64,000 nt of DNA from Pirellulales bacterium (GCA_035546535.1 DASZWQ010000194.1:1-64000), one strand, 5' to 3'; shown: positions 28,093-37,956, numbered from the stretch's first letter. Numbers and translations: made by a program. The notes: generated by a model not told the origin, from the sequence alone.

Positions 28093-29523
28093 ATGTCACT
28101 CCGGGCGCGAAATCTGTCTGCGGTCGGCACATTCCTCATTCTCGCGACTTTTTTTCCGCATGTCGCTAGCTGCTCGGCCGATGAGCCCGCGGGGTGCGAT
28201 GCGAAGGGACCAATCGCTCGGGCGGTTGCATCGACGGACGCGGACGCCGCCGCGCGCGGTTACCAACTGCTGCGCGGCAAGCCGTACCTGCCTGCGGAAT
28301 TTCCAGCCTCGGCGTTCGACAATATCTGGCGGGCCTGGCCCTCGGCTCTGCAGGGTGCGGCCAAGGAGGCGACCCCCGAAGAACGGCGCAAGATGGCCCT
28401 CTCGCGTTACGGATTGATCGAGGCACCCGAGGATCCGGCCGGCATTCCGATGGCCTATATCAGCGACGGTCGCGGCGGATGGTCGTTGACGTGCCTGTCG
28501 TGCCACGGCGGCAAGGTCGCGGGCCGCTCGATGCCGGGCCTCGGCAACTCGCACTTCGCCTTCACGACACTCACGCACGAAGTGATGCGCGCGTGGATGC
28601 TGGCCGGCGGCAAGCCCGCGCCGTGGCAGTTGAGTCGTTTGACGGCCTACTTGGGCGCAAGCAACGGCACCATCGACGCGCAAGTGTTCAGCATTCAGCT
28701 CACGGCGCTTCGCGACGATGACATGAACGTTCACTTCGACGCGCAGATGCCACCCTTTGCGCATCACGACCTCGACGCGCCCCCTTTGTGGAACGTGAAG
28801 AAGAAAAAGCGATTGTATATCGACGGCTTTGCCGAGAAGTCGCCGCGCACGATCATGCAGTTCGCGCTCTACCCGGAAAATGACTCGGCCACGATCAAGG
28901 GATGGGAAGAGGATTTTCGCGACATCCTGGCCTGGATCGAATCGCTTGAGGCGCCGAAATATCCGTTCGAGATCGACAAGGAGCTTGCCGCCCGGGGCGA
29001 ACCGATTTTTCGCCGCGCCTGCGCGGAATGTCATGGCACTTACGGGCCGGCCGGAGAATATCCTGAAAAGCGCGTGCCCATCGATGTCGTGAACACCGAC
29101 CCGGTGCGTTTGACCGGCATGCCAGCGGAACATCGCCGTCGTTTTGGGGTCGGCTGGCTGGGCGAGGACGGAAAACGCACTGCCGTCGAAAAGCCTGAGG
29201 GCTACGTGGCTCCGCCGCTGGATGGCGTCTGGGCCTCGGCTCCGTACCTGCACAATGGCTCGGTGCCGACCTTATGGCATTTGTTTCATTCTGATTCGCG
29301 CCCTGTCGTCTGGCTGCGCACCGAAGACGGCTACGACCAGACGCGCGTCGGTCTGGAAGTAACAACTCTCGACGATCTGCCTGCGGCGGCCAAGGACGCG
29401 GCCGAGAAGCGTCGTTATTTCGACACGCGCCTGTCCAGCAAAAGCGCGGCGGGCCACACCTTTCCCGACGACCTGGCCGAGGACGAAAAGCAGGCCGTCA
29501 TGGAGTACCTGAAGACACTTTGA
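28093..29523 (+). CDS. Exported di-haem c-type cytochrome, peroxidase/RoxA-like
   Basis: A 476-residue exported protein with two CxxCH haem motifs, CLSCH (134-138) and CAECH (310-314). The signal ends near VASC (24-27), which also fits a lipobox. The C-terminal APYLHNGSVPTLWHL block is characteristic of di-haem peroxidase/RoxA-like cytochromes and their relatives. The region between the haems contains the PPLWNVKKKKRLYIDGFAEKS segment. It is probably a periplasmic oxidoreductase; the substrate cannot be read from sequence. The ATG at 28093 precedes the signal directly. It lies 57 bases ahead of the hydrolase gene. Confidence 0.85.
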   Translation: MSLRARNLSAVGTFLILATFFPHVASCSADEPAGCDAKGPIARAVASTDADAAARGYQLLRGKPYLPAEFPASAFDNIWRAWPSALQGAAKEATPEERRKMALSRYGLIEAPEDPAGIPMAYISDGRGGWSLTCLSCHGGKVAGRSMPGLGNSHFAFTTLTHEVMRAWMLAGGKPAPWQLSRLTAYLGASNGTIDAQVFSIQLTALRDDDMNVHFDAQMPPFAHHDLDAPPLWNVKKKKRLYIDGFAEKSPRTIMQFALYPENDSATIKGWEEDFRDILAWIESLEAPKYPFEIDKELAARGEPIFRRACAECHGTYGPAGEYPEKRVPIDVVNTDPVRLTGMPAEHRRRFGVGWLGEDGKRTAVEKPEGYVAPPLDGVWASAPYLHNGSVPTLWHLFHSDSRPVVWLRTEDGYDQTRVGLEVTTLDDLPAAAKDAAEKRRYFDTRLSSKSAAGHTFPDDLAEDEKQAVMEYLKTL

Positions 29524-29580
29524 GCGCGCCGGCGCTATCGCCCACCCGTTTCCTATATGCCACTTTACTTTCGTGACGCA

Positions 29581-30516
29581 ATGTCACCTTTTGGGAGGTC
29601 ACCTTTGATTCGCAGTCAGCTTGTCGCCGCATTGGCGATCCTGTTTTCGCTCGCCGGACGTTCGTGGGCCGAAGATTCCAAGACGGTTCCCTGCACGGCC
29701 ATCGAGGACGTCGTATACGGCCACAAGGATGGCTTGGCGTTGACGATGGACGTTCTAACGCCGCAGGAAAATGCCAAGGGAATCGGCATCATCCTCATTT
29801 CCAGCGGCGGATGGAGATCGCGCAAATCGAACGTGCCGGCCGAAGAAGAACCGCGCAAGCGCGAGCATTGGGTGCAGGGACTGCTCAAGGGAGGGCATAC
29901 GCTGTTTGTCACCCGGCATGGCAGCGGGCCGCGCTACTTCGTGCCCGAGATGGTCGAGGACATCCGCCGCGCGGTGCGCTTCGTGCGATTGCACGCGGCC
30001 GATTATCACGTCGATCCCGCGCGCCTGGGCATTACCAGCGGCTCGTCGGGTGGTCACCTGGCGTTGATGGTCGGGCTGACCGGCGATGACGGTAAGAAGG
30101 ATTCCAAAGACGTCGTCGAACAGCAGAGCAGTCGTGTCCAGGCGATCGTCGCCTGGTTCCCGCCCACCGACATGATCAACTGGGGGAGCGAAGCCGGGTG
30201 GAAGGAGATCGAAGAAAAGCGGCCCGGCTTTCTCAAGAGCTTGTTCGGCGAGTTGAAAGAGCCTGAAGAACAGCTTCGTTCGATCTCGCCCATTTACCAC
30301 GTCACGACCGATGACCCGCCCATCCTGTTAATCCACGGCGACAAGGATAAGACCGTACCCTTGCAGCAGTCCGAGATCTTCAAGGCGAAGTGCGAAGCCG
30401 TCGGCCTGCCGGTCGAGTTGATCGTGCAGCCGGGCGGCGGCCATTCGTGGTGGCCCGGGATCCTGAATCAATATGACGCGGTAACTGCCTGGTTCGACCG
30501 GTACTTGAAGAAATAG
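29581..30516 (+). CDS. Exported alpha/beta hydrolase (BD-FAE/esterase-lipase-like)
   Basis: A 311-residue secreted hydrolase. A signal peptide (about 1-24, ending RSWAED) is followed by an alpha/beta-hydrolase fold. The nucleophile elbow is GSSGGH, the acid is the Asp of HGDKDKTVP and the base is the His of GGGHSWWPG. The SSGGWRSRKSN region would be the oxyanion loop. It resembles prolyl-oligopeptidase-like or carbohydrate esterases common in planctomycete polysaccharide-degrading sets; the actual ester is unknown. An ATG at 29557 would add eight residues before the signal. It is followed after 13 bases by the membrane glycosyltransferase-like gene. Confidence 0.87.
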   Translation: MSPFGRSPLIRSQLVAALAILFSLAGRSWAEDSKTVPCTAIEDVVYGHKDGLALTMDVLTPQENAKGIGIILISSGGWRSRKSNVPAEEEPRKREHWVQGLLKGGHTLFVTRHGSGPRYFVPEMVEDIRRAVRFVRLHAADYHVDPARLGITSGSSGGHLALMVGLTGDDGKKDSKDVVEQQSSRVQAIVAWFPPTDMINWGSEAGWKEIEEKRPGFLKSLFGELKEPEEQLRSISPIYHVTTDDPPILLIHGDKDKTVPLQQSEIFKAKCEAVGLPVELIVQPGGGHSWWPGILNQYDAVTAWFDRYLKK

Positions 30517-30529
30517 TGCCGGCGTCGAT

Positions 30530-32722
30530 ATGACAAGGCCGAAGAGCGACAGCCGCCGGCGGCGCGACGGTCGGGCACCGGAAAACGTGTCTCCGCGCGC
30601 CCGGTGGCTCGCAACGATCGCGATCGCGCTCGTGGTCGGTTATCTGTTGCTGTTCTTTCTCGCGCGATTGCCCGACCTGGGCGGCGCTTCGCGCGCCGAG
30701 GCTATTCTGCACATCTTGCTGCTTCCCGACGAGGCCGCCACCGAGTGGTTTGGAGAGCCGGCCGAATTCGCCCTGGGCGATCGGCTGGGCGTGCTGTTGC
30801 CCGCCGCGGTATTCCTATCCGTATGCGCACTTGTGGGCTTTGCAGTCCTGAACAAGATTGGCGCTTTCGCCGGTCTTACGAAGCTGGAGCAGGCATATTT
30901 CTCCTCCTGCGCCGGCTGTGGCATCGTGTCACTCTACACGCTGCTGGTAGGATTGGCCGGCGGTCTGCCCTATCGAGCGCTGTTTCTCGCGCCCATCCTT
31001 GGCGCCGCGGCCTGGGGGCTGATGCGCTTGTGGCAGATGCGCCCTTTCCGCGCGGCTCGCCAGCAAGACGCGAACCACGTCGATGTCGACCCGGACGCGC
31101 GGCGCTGGCTGTGGTGGGCAGCACCCTTTGTGATTGCAATCACGATCGGCGGAGCCCTGACGCCGACCGAGTTCGACGTCCGCGAATACCATCTCCAGGT
31201 TCCCAAAGAATTCTATCAGTCGGGCCGGATTTCCTTTCTGCCGCACAACGTCTACGGCAACATGCCGCTGGGAAGCGAAATGCTGCCGCTGGCGGCAATG
31301 GTCGTAACCGGCGATTGGTGGTTCGGCGGACTCGTCGGCAAGGCCATGATCGCTCTTGCCGCCCCGCTGACCATGCTGGGCCTGTTTGCGGCTGGTCAGC
31401 GTTTCGTCAGCACGACGGCCGGCGTCCTCGCGGCGCTCACGTACATCTCGACCCCCTGGATCGTTCGCGTATCGACGCTGGGGCTCGTCGAAGGTTTTTC
31501 GGCCCTCTATCTGTGGGGTACCGTCTACGCGGTCATCATCTGGTGGCGTGAGAACCGCGCTGCCGATTCCTTACGACTGTTGATGGCCGGGTTCCTCGCC
31601 GGATCGGCGGCCGCCTGTAAGTATCCGAATGTGCTGTACGTTCTCATCCCGGCCGGCGTCGTAGTGGCCGTTCGTGCCTGGCGGCAGGCGCGCGTGCAGG
31701 TCGGCAACATTACGACTACTGACGCCGAACGCCTCTCGCCGCTCGACTGGCTTCGGCCCGTCGCGGCCTTTGCGATCGCCGGTTGCCTGGCCTGCGGACC
31801 ATGGTTCGTGAAAAACTGGGTGCTTGCGGACAATCCGGTCTATCCCCTGGCGTTCCGCATTTTCGACGGTCGCACGCGGGACGCCGAGCTGGATGCCCAA
31901 TGGCGGCGCGCTCACCGCCCTCCCGGCTTTGCCCCTGGGCAACTGATGGCGTCGACGGCCAACATCGCTTGGCGCAGTGCCTGGCTTAATCCGCTGATGC
32001 TGCCGCTGGCCATTCTGGGCGTCGCCACGAGCTGCTATCGGCGCTTGGGCCTCGGGCTGGCGGCGTATGCGCTCGTGATACTCGCCGTCTGGTGGCTGTT
32101 CACGCACCGCATCGATCGATTCTGGATTCCCGCGATGCCAGTGCTGGCTTTCCTTGCCGGCCTGGCGGTCAGCCCCGGAGCGGTCGTGCCCTGGCGATGG
32201 CCGGTGAAGGCCGTGATCGCCGGCTGCCTGGCGCTCGATTTAGTCCTGATCGTTGGCGGTGGGTCCGGTGACATTTCCTACTTCGTCAGCACCAAACGAT
32301 TGCTCGAAGATCCCGAGCGCGTGCAGGTCGGACATCAGTTCTTGAACGACAAGCTGACGAAAGATGACGTCCTTCTCACCGTGGCGGACGCCGAGGTGTT
32401 CGATTTGCGGATGCCGGTTCTCTACAACACGGTCTTTGATCGCGACCGCTTCGAGACGCTGATGACCGGGCGCACGACCGACGAGCGGCGCCTGGCCCTC
32501 GCCGAACTTGGCGTGACTTATGTCGCGGTCGCGTGGAACGAAATCGAACGCTATCGTTCACCCGGCAATTATGGATTTACCGATTACATACGGCCGTCGC
32601 TCTTCGACGAATTGGTGCGGACCGGTGTGCTCGCCCAAGCGCTTCCGCTGGTCGACGAACAGCAGCGCCCCTTGCGCTATCAGATCTTTCCGGTGGCCGC
32701 TGCTAGCAGTGCTGGCAAATGA
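30530..32722 (+). CDS. Multi-pass membrane protein, GT-C (PMT/ArnT-like) glycosyltransferase family
   Basis: A 730-residue integral membrane protein with about 12 predicted helices and a soluble C-terminal part. The first large extracytoplasmic loop has the TEFDVREYHLQVP segment followed by NVYGNMPLGSEMLPL, the pattern seen in GT-C fold enzymes that take lipid-phosphate sugars, with the Asp-Glu pair as the expected catalytic acids. The donor and acceptor are unknown. It starts 13 bases after the hydrolase gene and is followed after 140 bases by shc, so a role in glycosylating hopanoid or cell-surface lipid is possible but unproven. Confidence 0.75.
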   Translation: MTRPKSDSRRRRDGRAPENVSPRARWLATIAIALVVGYLLLFFLARLPDLGGASRAEAILHILLLPDEAATEWFGEPAEFALGDRLGVLLPAAVFLSVCALVGFAVLNKIGAFAGLTKLEQAYFSSCAGCGIVSLYTLLVGLAGGLPYRALFLAPILGAAAWGLMRLWQMRPFRAARQQDANHVDVDPDARRWLWWAAPFVIAITIGGALTPTEFDVREYHLQVPKEFYQSGRISFLPHNVYGNMPLGSEMLPLAAMVVTGDWWFGGLVGKAMIALAAPLTMLGLFAAGQRFVSTTAGVLAALTYISTPWIVRVSTLGLVEGFSALYLWGTVYAVIIWWRENRAADSLRLLMAGFLAGSAAACKYPNVLYVLIPAGVVVAVRAWRQARVQVGNITTTDAERLSPLDWLRPVAAFAIAGCLACGPWFVKNWVLADNPVYPLAFRIFDGRTRDAELDAQWRRAHRPPGFAPGQLMASTANIAWRSAWLNPLMLPLAILGVATSCYRRLGLGLAAYALVILAVWWLFTHRIDRFWIPAMPVLAFLAGLAVSPGAVVPWRWPVKAVIAGCLALDLVLIVGGGSGDISYFVSTKRLLEDPERVQVGHQFLNDKLTKDDVLLTVADAEVFDLRMPVLYNTVFDRDRFETLMTGRTTDERRLALAELGVTYVAVAWNEIERYRSPGNYGFTDYIRPSLFDELVRTGVLAQALPLVDEQQRPLRYQIFPVAAASSAGK

Positions 32723-32862
32723 TTTCGCTCCTGCCCGCATCGCCAGGACGCTCTCATCACTGATATTGTCCGGAGCTTTCCAGTGACGTAGACTGCCCCT
32801 TCAACCGCGTCAGCGGTCCGGCGGATCATGGAAGTATCGCCCGGTAGCGAGAGCAGCATCGA

Positions 32863-34980
32863 ATGGAAGCGAGCCTCAACGTTCGAACAGGTAACACGGC
32901 AGGATTTGACGCGCGGCGGGCGGCAAACGACGTCGAGCCGCTGACTTCTTACGAAGGCGTCGCCGAGCAATTGCGCGAAGCCATGTCGCGCACGCAAGGT
33001 TGGCTACTCGACCAGCAGCACCCGGACGGCCACTGGGTAGCCGAACTCGAGGGGGACACGATCCTCGAAAGCGAATACCTGTGCGTGTTGGCCTATCTTG
33101 GCCGACACCGCACGCCCGTGGCGCGCAAGGCGGCCCAATACATTCTCTCGCGGCAATTGCCCTGTGGCGGTTGGACGCTGTATCCCGGCGGCAGGATGGA
33201 CATCAGCGGCAGCGTGAAGGCCTATTTCTCGCTGAAGATGACCGGCCACGACCCGGAAGCGGAGTACATGCAGCGGGCCCGCAAGGCGATTCTCGCCAAT
33301 GGCGGCGCCGATGCGGTGAATAGCTTCACGCGGTTTTACTTGGCGCTCTTGGGCCAGATCTCTTACGACGAGTGCCCGGCCGTGCCACCCGAGGTGATGC
33401 TGCTGCCGCGCTGGTTCCCGATCAATCTGTACTCGGTCAGCGCCTGGACGCGGACGATGCTCGTGCCGCTGTCGGTGATGTCGGCCTGTCAACCGGTCGC
33501 GAAACTGGATCCCGAACTGGGTATCCGCGAGTTGTTCCTGAACGGCCCGGAAAATCTCCCTCCGGTGCGCTGCCCCGGCCTGAAAGGGGGTACCGGCCTG
33601 TTTAGCTGGGACCGCTTCTTCCGCCTGACCGACAAGGCGATGCATTTTTGCCAGCGCTGGAACTTGTTGCCGCGGCGCAAGAAGGCTCTCGAAGCCGCGA
33701 AGCAATGGATGCTGGAACGCTTTCACGGTAGCGACGGGCTTGGCGCGATCTTTCCGCCCATGATCTGGAGCATCGTGGCGCTACGCTGCCTGGGCTACAC
33801 GGATGATTCGCCGGAATTGAAGTATTGCTACGAGCGGCTCGATGGCCTGTTGATCGAAGAAGGAGACATGATCCGGCTGCAACCCTGCAAGTCGCCGGTG
33901 TGGGATACGTCGATCACGCTGCGTGCCTTGGCCGCCAGCGGGCTATCGGCACAGCACGAGGCTTTCACCTCGGGCATTCGCTGGCTGCTCGACCGACAAA
34001 TACGACAAGAAGGTGACTGGGCCAAAACCACGCGCGCCGAACCAGGCGGCTGGTGCTTTGAATACGCCAACTCGCATTATCCCGACCTCGACGATACGGC
34101 GATGGTGCTGATGGCGCTCGAGGAACAGTTCGCCTCGCTGCCGACATCGACCAGTGGCGTCGCGAGCACACGTTTCGCATCGCAAAAAGCTTCGAGCCGC
34201 GACGATGCCAGTCCGACGTTGGAGGAAACCACCGCGGCGATCGAGCGCGGCAGCCAATGGGTCGTCGCGATGCAGAATCGCGATGGCGGCTGGGGAGCCT
34301 TCGACCGCGACAACGACCGCGAGTTCCTGTGCTACGTGCCGTTTGCCGACCACAACGCCATGATCGACCCCAGCACGCCCGACCTGAGCGCGCGGGTCTT
34401 GGAATCCCTCGGTCAACTCGGCCATCGCGTAGGGCAGCCTGCCGTGGACCGTGCCGTAGCTTATCTGCGCAGGACGCAGGAATCTGACGGTGCCTGGTTC
34501 GGCCGCTGGGGCGTGAATTACATCTATGGCACATGGCAGGTGCTCAACGGAATGGCCGCCGTGGGCGTGCCGGGCGACGACCCCGCCATGCAGGCCGGAG
34601 CCCGCTGGCTCTTGATTTATCAGCAAGAAAACGGCGGCTGGGGCGAATCGCCCGACAGTTACGCCGATCCCTCGCTGCGTGGACAGGGAGTCGTCACGGC
34701 ATCGCAAACGGCTTGGGCCGTTTCAGGCCTTGTGGCAGCGGGCTTGCACGATCACCCAGCCGTGCTGCGCGGCATTCGCTACCTCATCGAGACTCAACGT
34801 GACGATGGCACCTGGGATGAACCGGAATACACCGGCACTGGCTTTCCACAGGTTTTCTATTTGCGCTATCACTGGTATCCGATTTATTTCCCGCTCATGG
34901 CATTGGCGCAATGGTCCAAGGCCATGGGCACAAGTGGGCGCGTCGACTTGCCGTCGCTCAATGCGACGGCCGCCGCTTAA
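32863..34980 (+). CDS. shc: Squalene-hopene cyclase
   Basis: Cyclises squalene to hopene/hopanol at the membrane, the committed step to hopanoids. The 705-residue protein has the catalytic DLDDT motif (408-412), the protonating DXDD, and several QW repeats (QNRDGGWGAF, QESDGAW, QENGGWG, QRDDGTW). The C-terminal YLRYHWYPIYFPLMAL block is as in the family. ATG 32863 gives an N terminus close to the WLLDQQHPDGHW opening. It lies 53 bases ahead of hpnH, so a shc-hpnH-hpnG transcript is likely. Confidence 0.96.
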   Translation: MEASLNVRTGNTAGFDARRAANDVEPLTSYEGVAEQLREAMSRTQGWLLDQQHPDGHWVAELEGDTILESEYLCVLAYLGRHRTPVARKAAQYILSRQLPCGGWTLYPGGRMDISGSVKAYFSLKMTGHDPEAEYMQRARKAILANGGADAVNSFTRFYLALLGQISYDECPAVPPEVMLLPRWFPINLYSVSAWTRTMLVPLSVMSACQPVAKLDPELGIRELFLNGPENLPPVRCPGLKGGTGLFSWDRFFRLTDKAMHFCQRWNLLPRRKKALEAAKQWMLERFHGSDGLGAIFPPMIWSIVALRCLGYTDDSPELKYCYERLDGLLIEEGDMIRLQPCKSPVWDTSITLRALAASGLSAQHEAFTSGIRWLLDRQIRQEGDWAKTTRAEPGGWCFEYANSHYPDLDDTAMVLMALEEQFASLPTSTSGVASTRFASQKASSRDDASPTLEETTAAIERGSQWVVAMQNRDGGWGAFDRDNDREFLCYVPFADHNAMIDPSTPDLSARVLESLGQLGHRVGQPAVDRAVAYLRRTQESDGAWFGRWGVNYIYGTWQVLNGMAAVGVPGDDPAMQAGARWLLIYQQENGGWGESPDSYADPSLRGQGVVTASQTAWAVSGLVAAGLHDHPAVLRGIRYLIETQRDDGTWDEPEYTGTGFPQVFYLRYHWYPIYFPLMALAQWSKAMGTSGRVDLPSLNATAAA

Positions 34981-35033
34981 TCAAGCGCCGCGAGTGGCAA
35001 CGACCTACTTCGTCTTTCGATCAGGAGTGCACC

Positions 35034-36053
35034 ATGCGGTTTCCGCTTTCGCTGACACGCACGATGGCGTCGTACCTGCTGCGCAAGCGCTTGGCCGGCG
35101 CAGACAAGTACCCGCTGGTGCTGATGCTGGAGCCGTTGCACGCCTGCAACCTGACGTGTACCGGCTGCGGACGCATTCGCGAGTACGTGAGCACGATCAA
35201 GGACAAGCTCACGGTCGACGAGTGCCTGGCCAGCGTCGACGAATGCGGCGCGCCGATCGTCAGCATCTGCGGCGGTGAGCCGATGATCTATCCGGCCATC
35301 GAGGAGCTGGTGGCCAAGATCCTGGAGCGCAAGAAGCACGTCTACTTGTGTACCAACGGCATGTTCATCCGCAAGAAGATCGCCGGCTTCAAGCCGACGC
35401 CGCGATTCTTCTTCAACGTCCACCTGGACGGCATGGAAGAATCGCACGATTTGGCCGTCGAGCGCAAGGGCGTCTTCGAAGAAGCCGTCGACGGAATCAA
35501 GGTGGCCAAGGAGCACGGCTTCCTGGTGTGTACGAACACGACGATCTACAAGGAAACCAACATGAACGAAATCGCCGTTCTGTTGGCTTACCTGACCGAG
35601 TTGGGGGTCGACGGCTTCATGATGTCGCCGGCCTACGGCTATGACGCCGTGCAGCGCACGAATCCTGACGGCGCGCAACAGATCTTCATGACCCGCGACG
35701 ACGTCCACAAGAAATTCCGCGAGGCCAAGCAGTTGCTGAAGCGGTTCAAGCTGAACACGTCGCCGATCTATTTGGAATTCCTCCGCGGCGAGCGCGAATT
35801 GCAATGCGCCGCCTGGGCCAATCCCACCCGCAATATCCGCGGTTGGAAAGGCCCCTGCTACCTGATTACCGACACGCACCATAAGACCTACGACGACCTG
35901 GTGCAGTTGACCGATTGGAGCAAGCTCGGCCGGGGCAACGACCCGCGCTGCGAGCATTGCATGGTCCACTGCGGCTTCGAGCCGGCCGCCGTGCTGGGCG
36001 TGAACAAGCGCCTGGGCGACACGCTGAAAATGGCCCTCTGGCAGTTGACGTAA
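35034..36053 (+). CDS. hpnH: Adenosylhopane synthase HpnH (radical SAM)
   Basis: Adds the 5'-deoxyadenosyl group of SAM to hopene, giving adenosylhopane, the first step to extended hopanoids. The 339-residue protein has C38-X3-C42-X2-C45 (CNLTCTGC) and the HpnH blocks LVLMLEPLHACNLTCTGCGR, CGGEPMIYPAIEELV and CTNGMFIRKK; a further Cys set near the C terminus (CEHCMVHCGFEP) may bind a second cluster. ATG 35034 has AGGAG about 8 bases upstream; the open frame before it overlaps shc. Confidence 0.95.
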   Translation: MRFPLSLTRTMASYLLRKRLAGADKYPLVLMLEPLHACNLTCTGCGRIREYVSTIKDKLTVDECLASVDECGAPIVSICGGEPMIYPAIEELVAKILERKKHVYLCTNGMFIRKKIAGFKPTPRFFFNVHLDGMEESHDLAVERKGVFEEAVDGIKVAKEHGFLVCTNTTIYKETNMNEIAVLLAYLTELGVDGFMMSPAYGYDAVQRTNPDGAQQIFMTRDDVHKKFREAKQLLKRFKLNTSPIYLEFLRGERELQCAAWANPTRNIRGWKGPCYLITDTHHKTYDDLVQLTDWSKLGRGNDPRCEHCMVHCGFEPAAVLGVNKRLGDTLKMALWQLT

Positions 36054-36158
36054 ACAGCCGAGCCGCCGCGCCGGGCGCTTGCCGTGCGCGGTTATGGTAC
36101 GATTTTCTCGTCGCGCGCACCGTGCGCACTCTTTGCTCCGCTACGAGGGAATCCCGCT

Positions 36159-37031
36159 GTGAATCTCGCCTGGCTCTTGCGTGGCTGGCTCGCTCAACAA
36201 GCTCAGGCCAACCTGCGCGATCGGGTTCGTGGCGCGGTGCAAGAAGAGCTGTCCGCACGCGCTAGCGCCCAAGCGACCGCCCACGCAGATGATCTGCCGT
36301 GCGACGTAGGCATCGTCTTCGCCTTGTCGGCCGAGTCGGGCGGCACCGAGGATTTGCTCGCAACCGTCGTGACCACCAAAGGCGATGGCTTCCTGGTGCG
36401 CTCGGGCTTGCTCGATGGCCGCCGCATCGCCGTGGTGCTGACCGGCGCGGGACGTGCTGCCGCGGCGCGCGGCACCCAAGCGCTCATTCGCGGGCACCGC
36501 CCCGCATGGATCGTGTCGGCCGGCTTCGCTGGTGGTCTGCAGCCACAGCTCCGGCGCTTCGACATCGTCATGGCCAACGAGATTCTCGATATTTCGGGCG
36601 CACGGCTTTCGATCGATTTGCAAAGGGAGTCTTCGCGTTCGGTCCACGTCGGGCGCTTGCTGACCGTCGATCGACTGATTTGCAAGCCGGCCGAGAAAGC
36701 AGCTCTCGGCGCAGCACACCAGGCACTGGCCGTCGACATGGAATCATGGGCTGTCGGTGAGGTCTGCCGGCAGGACAAGGTGCGCTTTCTCTCGGTGCGC
36801 GTGATCAGCGACGCCGTCGATGACGAGCTGCCCGAGGACCTGAACAGCCTCATCACCCAGAAAACGACGGCTGGCCGGCTGGGGGCCGCGGCGGGCACAT
36901 TGTTTCGCCGACCGGGAAGCGCCAAGGACATGCTGAGGCTGAGAGAGGACGCGCTTGTGGCATCGGACCGCCTGGCCAGATTTCTCGATGGCGTGATCCG
37001 GCTGCTGATCCCGCGCGACGCCGGCGAGTAG
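36159..37031 (+). CDS. hpnG: Adenosylhopane phosphorylase/nucleosidase HpnG
   Basis: Releases adenine from adenosylhopane in the extended hopanoid pathway. The 290-residue product is a nucleoside phosphorylase-fold protein: IVFALSAES opening, VVLTGAGRAAAARG, the IVSAGFAGGL core and AVDMESWAVGEVC, whose Glu holds the ribose. GTG 36159 is preferred because CGAGGGA lies upstream and residues before it are not family-like. The N-terminal 40 residues are longer than usual and helical. It is third in the shc-hpnH-hpnG run (105 bases after hpnH). Confidence 0.86.
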   Translation: MNLAWLLRGWLAQQAQANLRDRVRGAVQEELSARASAQATAHADDLPCDVGIVFALSAESGGTEDLLATVVTTKGDGFLVRSGLLDGRRIAVVLTGAGRAAAARGTQALIRGHRPAWIVSAGFAGGLQPQLRRFDIVMANEILDISGARLSIDLQRESSRSVHVGRLLTVDRLICKPAEKAALGAAHQALAVDMESWAVGEVCRQDKVRFLSVRVISDAVDDELPEDLNSLITQKTTAGRLGAAAGTLFRRPGSAKDMLRLREDALVASDRLARFLDGVIRLLIPRDAGE

Positions 37032-37057
37032 TTTTTTCTGCTCGGCCGATCTGCACG

Positions 37058-37408
37058 TCATAGAGATCTGCTCGACAGACTCCGCAGCTCGAGACGCTTG
37101 ATCTCGCGCATCAGCGAGTTGCGCACCCACACCAGGTACAGCCAAAGCTTCATGAGCGCCATTGCGATTAGGCTGGCGACGAACAGCGTCGCGTAGCCAA
37201 TCCACGCTTGCACGTCCTGGACGGCGAAAAACCGCGCGACCGCGAAAATGGCCAGACCCATGAAGGCCAATATTCCTACGGCCGGAGCCGCGCGTAAAAA
37301 AAACGATTGGCGCCGCGTCATGTCGGCCAACACTCCGCTCAACGTATCCACGTCCTGGCCGTCGTCCAACCGATTCAAGGCCGCTATGATTTTGTCTTCG
37401 CTACTCAT
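37058..37408 (-). CDS. Small membrane protein coupled to an ECF sigma factor (possible anti-sigma)
   Basis: A 116-residue protein with two hydrophobic segments (about 43-62 and 71-95) flanked by a cytoplasmic, acidic N terminus. Its ATG overlaps the end of the sigma factor gene by four bases, so it is translationally coupled. It lacks the HxxxCxxC zinc anti-sigma signature. Regulation of the sigma factor is inferred only from position and topology. Confidence 0.75.
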   Translation of the reverse strand: MSSEDKIIAALNRLDDGQDVDTLSGVLADMTRRQSFFLRAAPAVGILAFMGLAIFAVARFFAVQDVQAWIGYATLFVASLIAMALMKLWLYLVWVRNSLMREIKRLELRSLSSRSL

Positions 37409-37956
37409 GAAATCTCCTTCTTCGCAAGAATCGCGCGCAAGTGTTCGCGGGCGTGGAACAAGCGCGATTTGACCGTGCCGGCGGCGATGCCCAGCGCCTC
37501 GGCGATTTGACTGATGTTGAAATCCTCGACGTATCGCAATTCCAAAATGGCCTTCTGCTCCCCAGGTAATTGCCGCAGTGCGGCGCGAACGTCGTCGACG
37601 GCATCGACGGTCGCCGCGCAGTCGTTTGTCGACACATCCGCAGCGGCTACCTGTCGCTCCACTTCGCGTCGCCGCTGTTGCCGACGTATTCCCAACGCGC
37701 AGCGCCGCGTCACAATTCGATAGGCCCAAGCGCCGAATCGGGCCGGATCCTCCAAGCCGTTCAATCCACGGGCGATGTCCATCCAGGCATCCTGTAGAAC
37801 GTCGCCGGCGTCGTCGTCACGCCCTGCGAGCCGTTGCGCATGCCACAGCAGGCGTTCGTGCCAAAGGCGCACGAGCAGGCCGATCGCGTCAGCGTGCCCT
37901 GCCTGAGCGCGGAGGACCAGCAATTCCGTCAGTACCTGATGTGCAGGTTCAGCCAT
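37405..37956 (-). CDS. ECF-type RNA polymerase sigma factor
   Basis: A 183-residue sigma-70 family factor with region 2 (DAGDVLQDAWMDIARGL, then FGAWAYRIVTRRC) and region 4 (LRYVEDFNISQIAEALGIAAGTVKSRLFHAREHLR) and no region 3, as in extracytoplasmic-function sigmas. ATG 37956 is preferred to the start at 38061, whose extra 35 residues are not sigma-like. It shares a four-base overlap with the downstream membrane protein. Confidence 0.9.
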   Translation of the reverse strand: MAEPAHQVLTELLVLRAQAGHADAIGLLVRLWHERLLWHAQRLAGRDDDAGDVLQDAWMDIARGLNGLEDPARFGAWAYRIVTRRCALGIRRQQRRREVERQVAAADVSTNDCAATVDAVDDVRAALRQLPGEQKAILELRYVEDFNISQIAEALGIAAGTVKSRLFHAREHLRAILAKKEIS

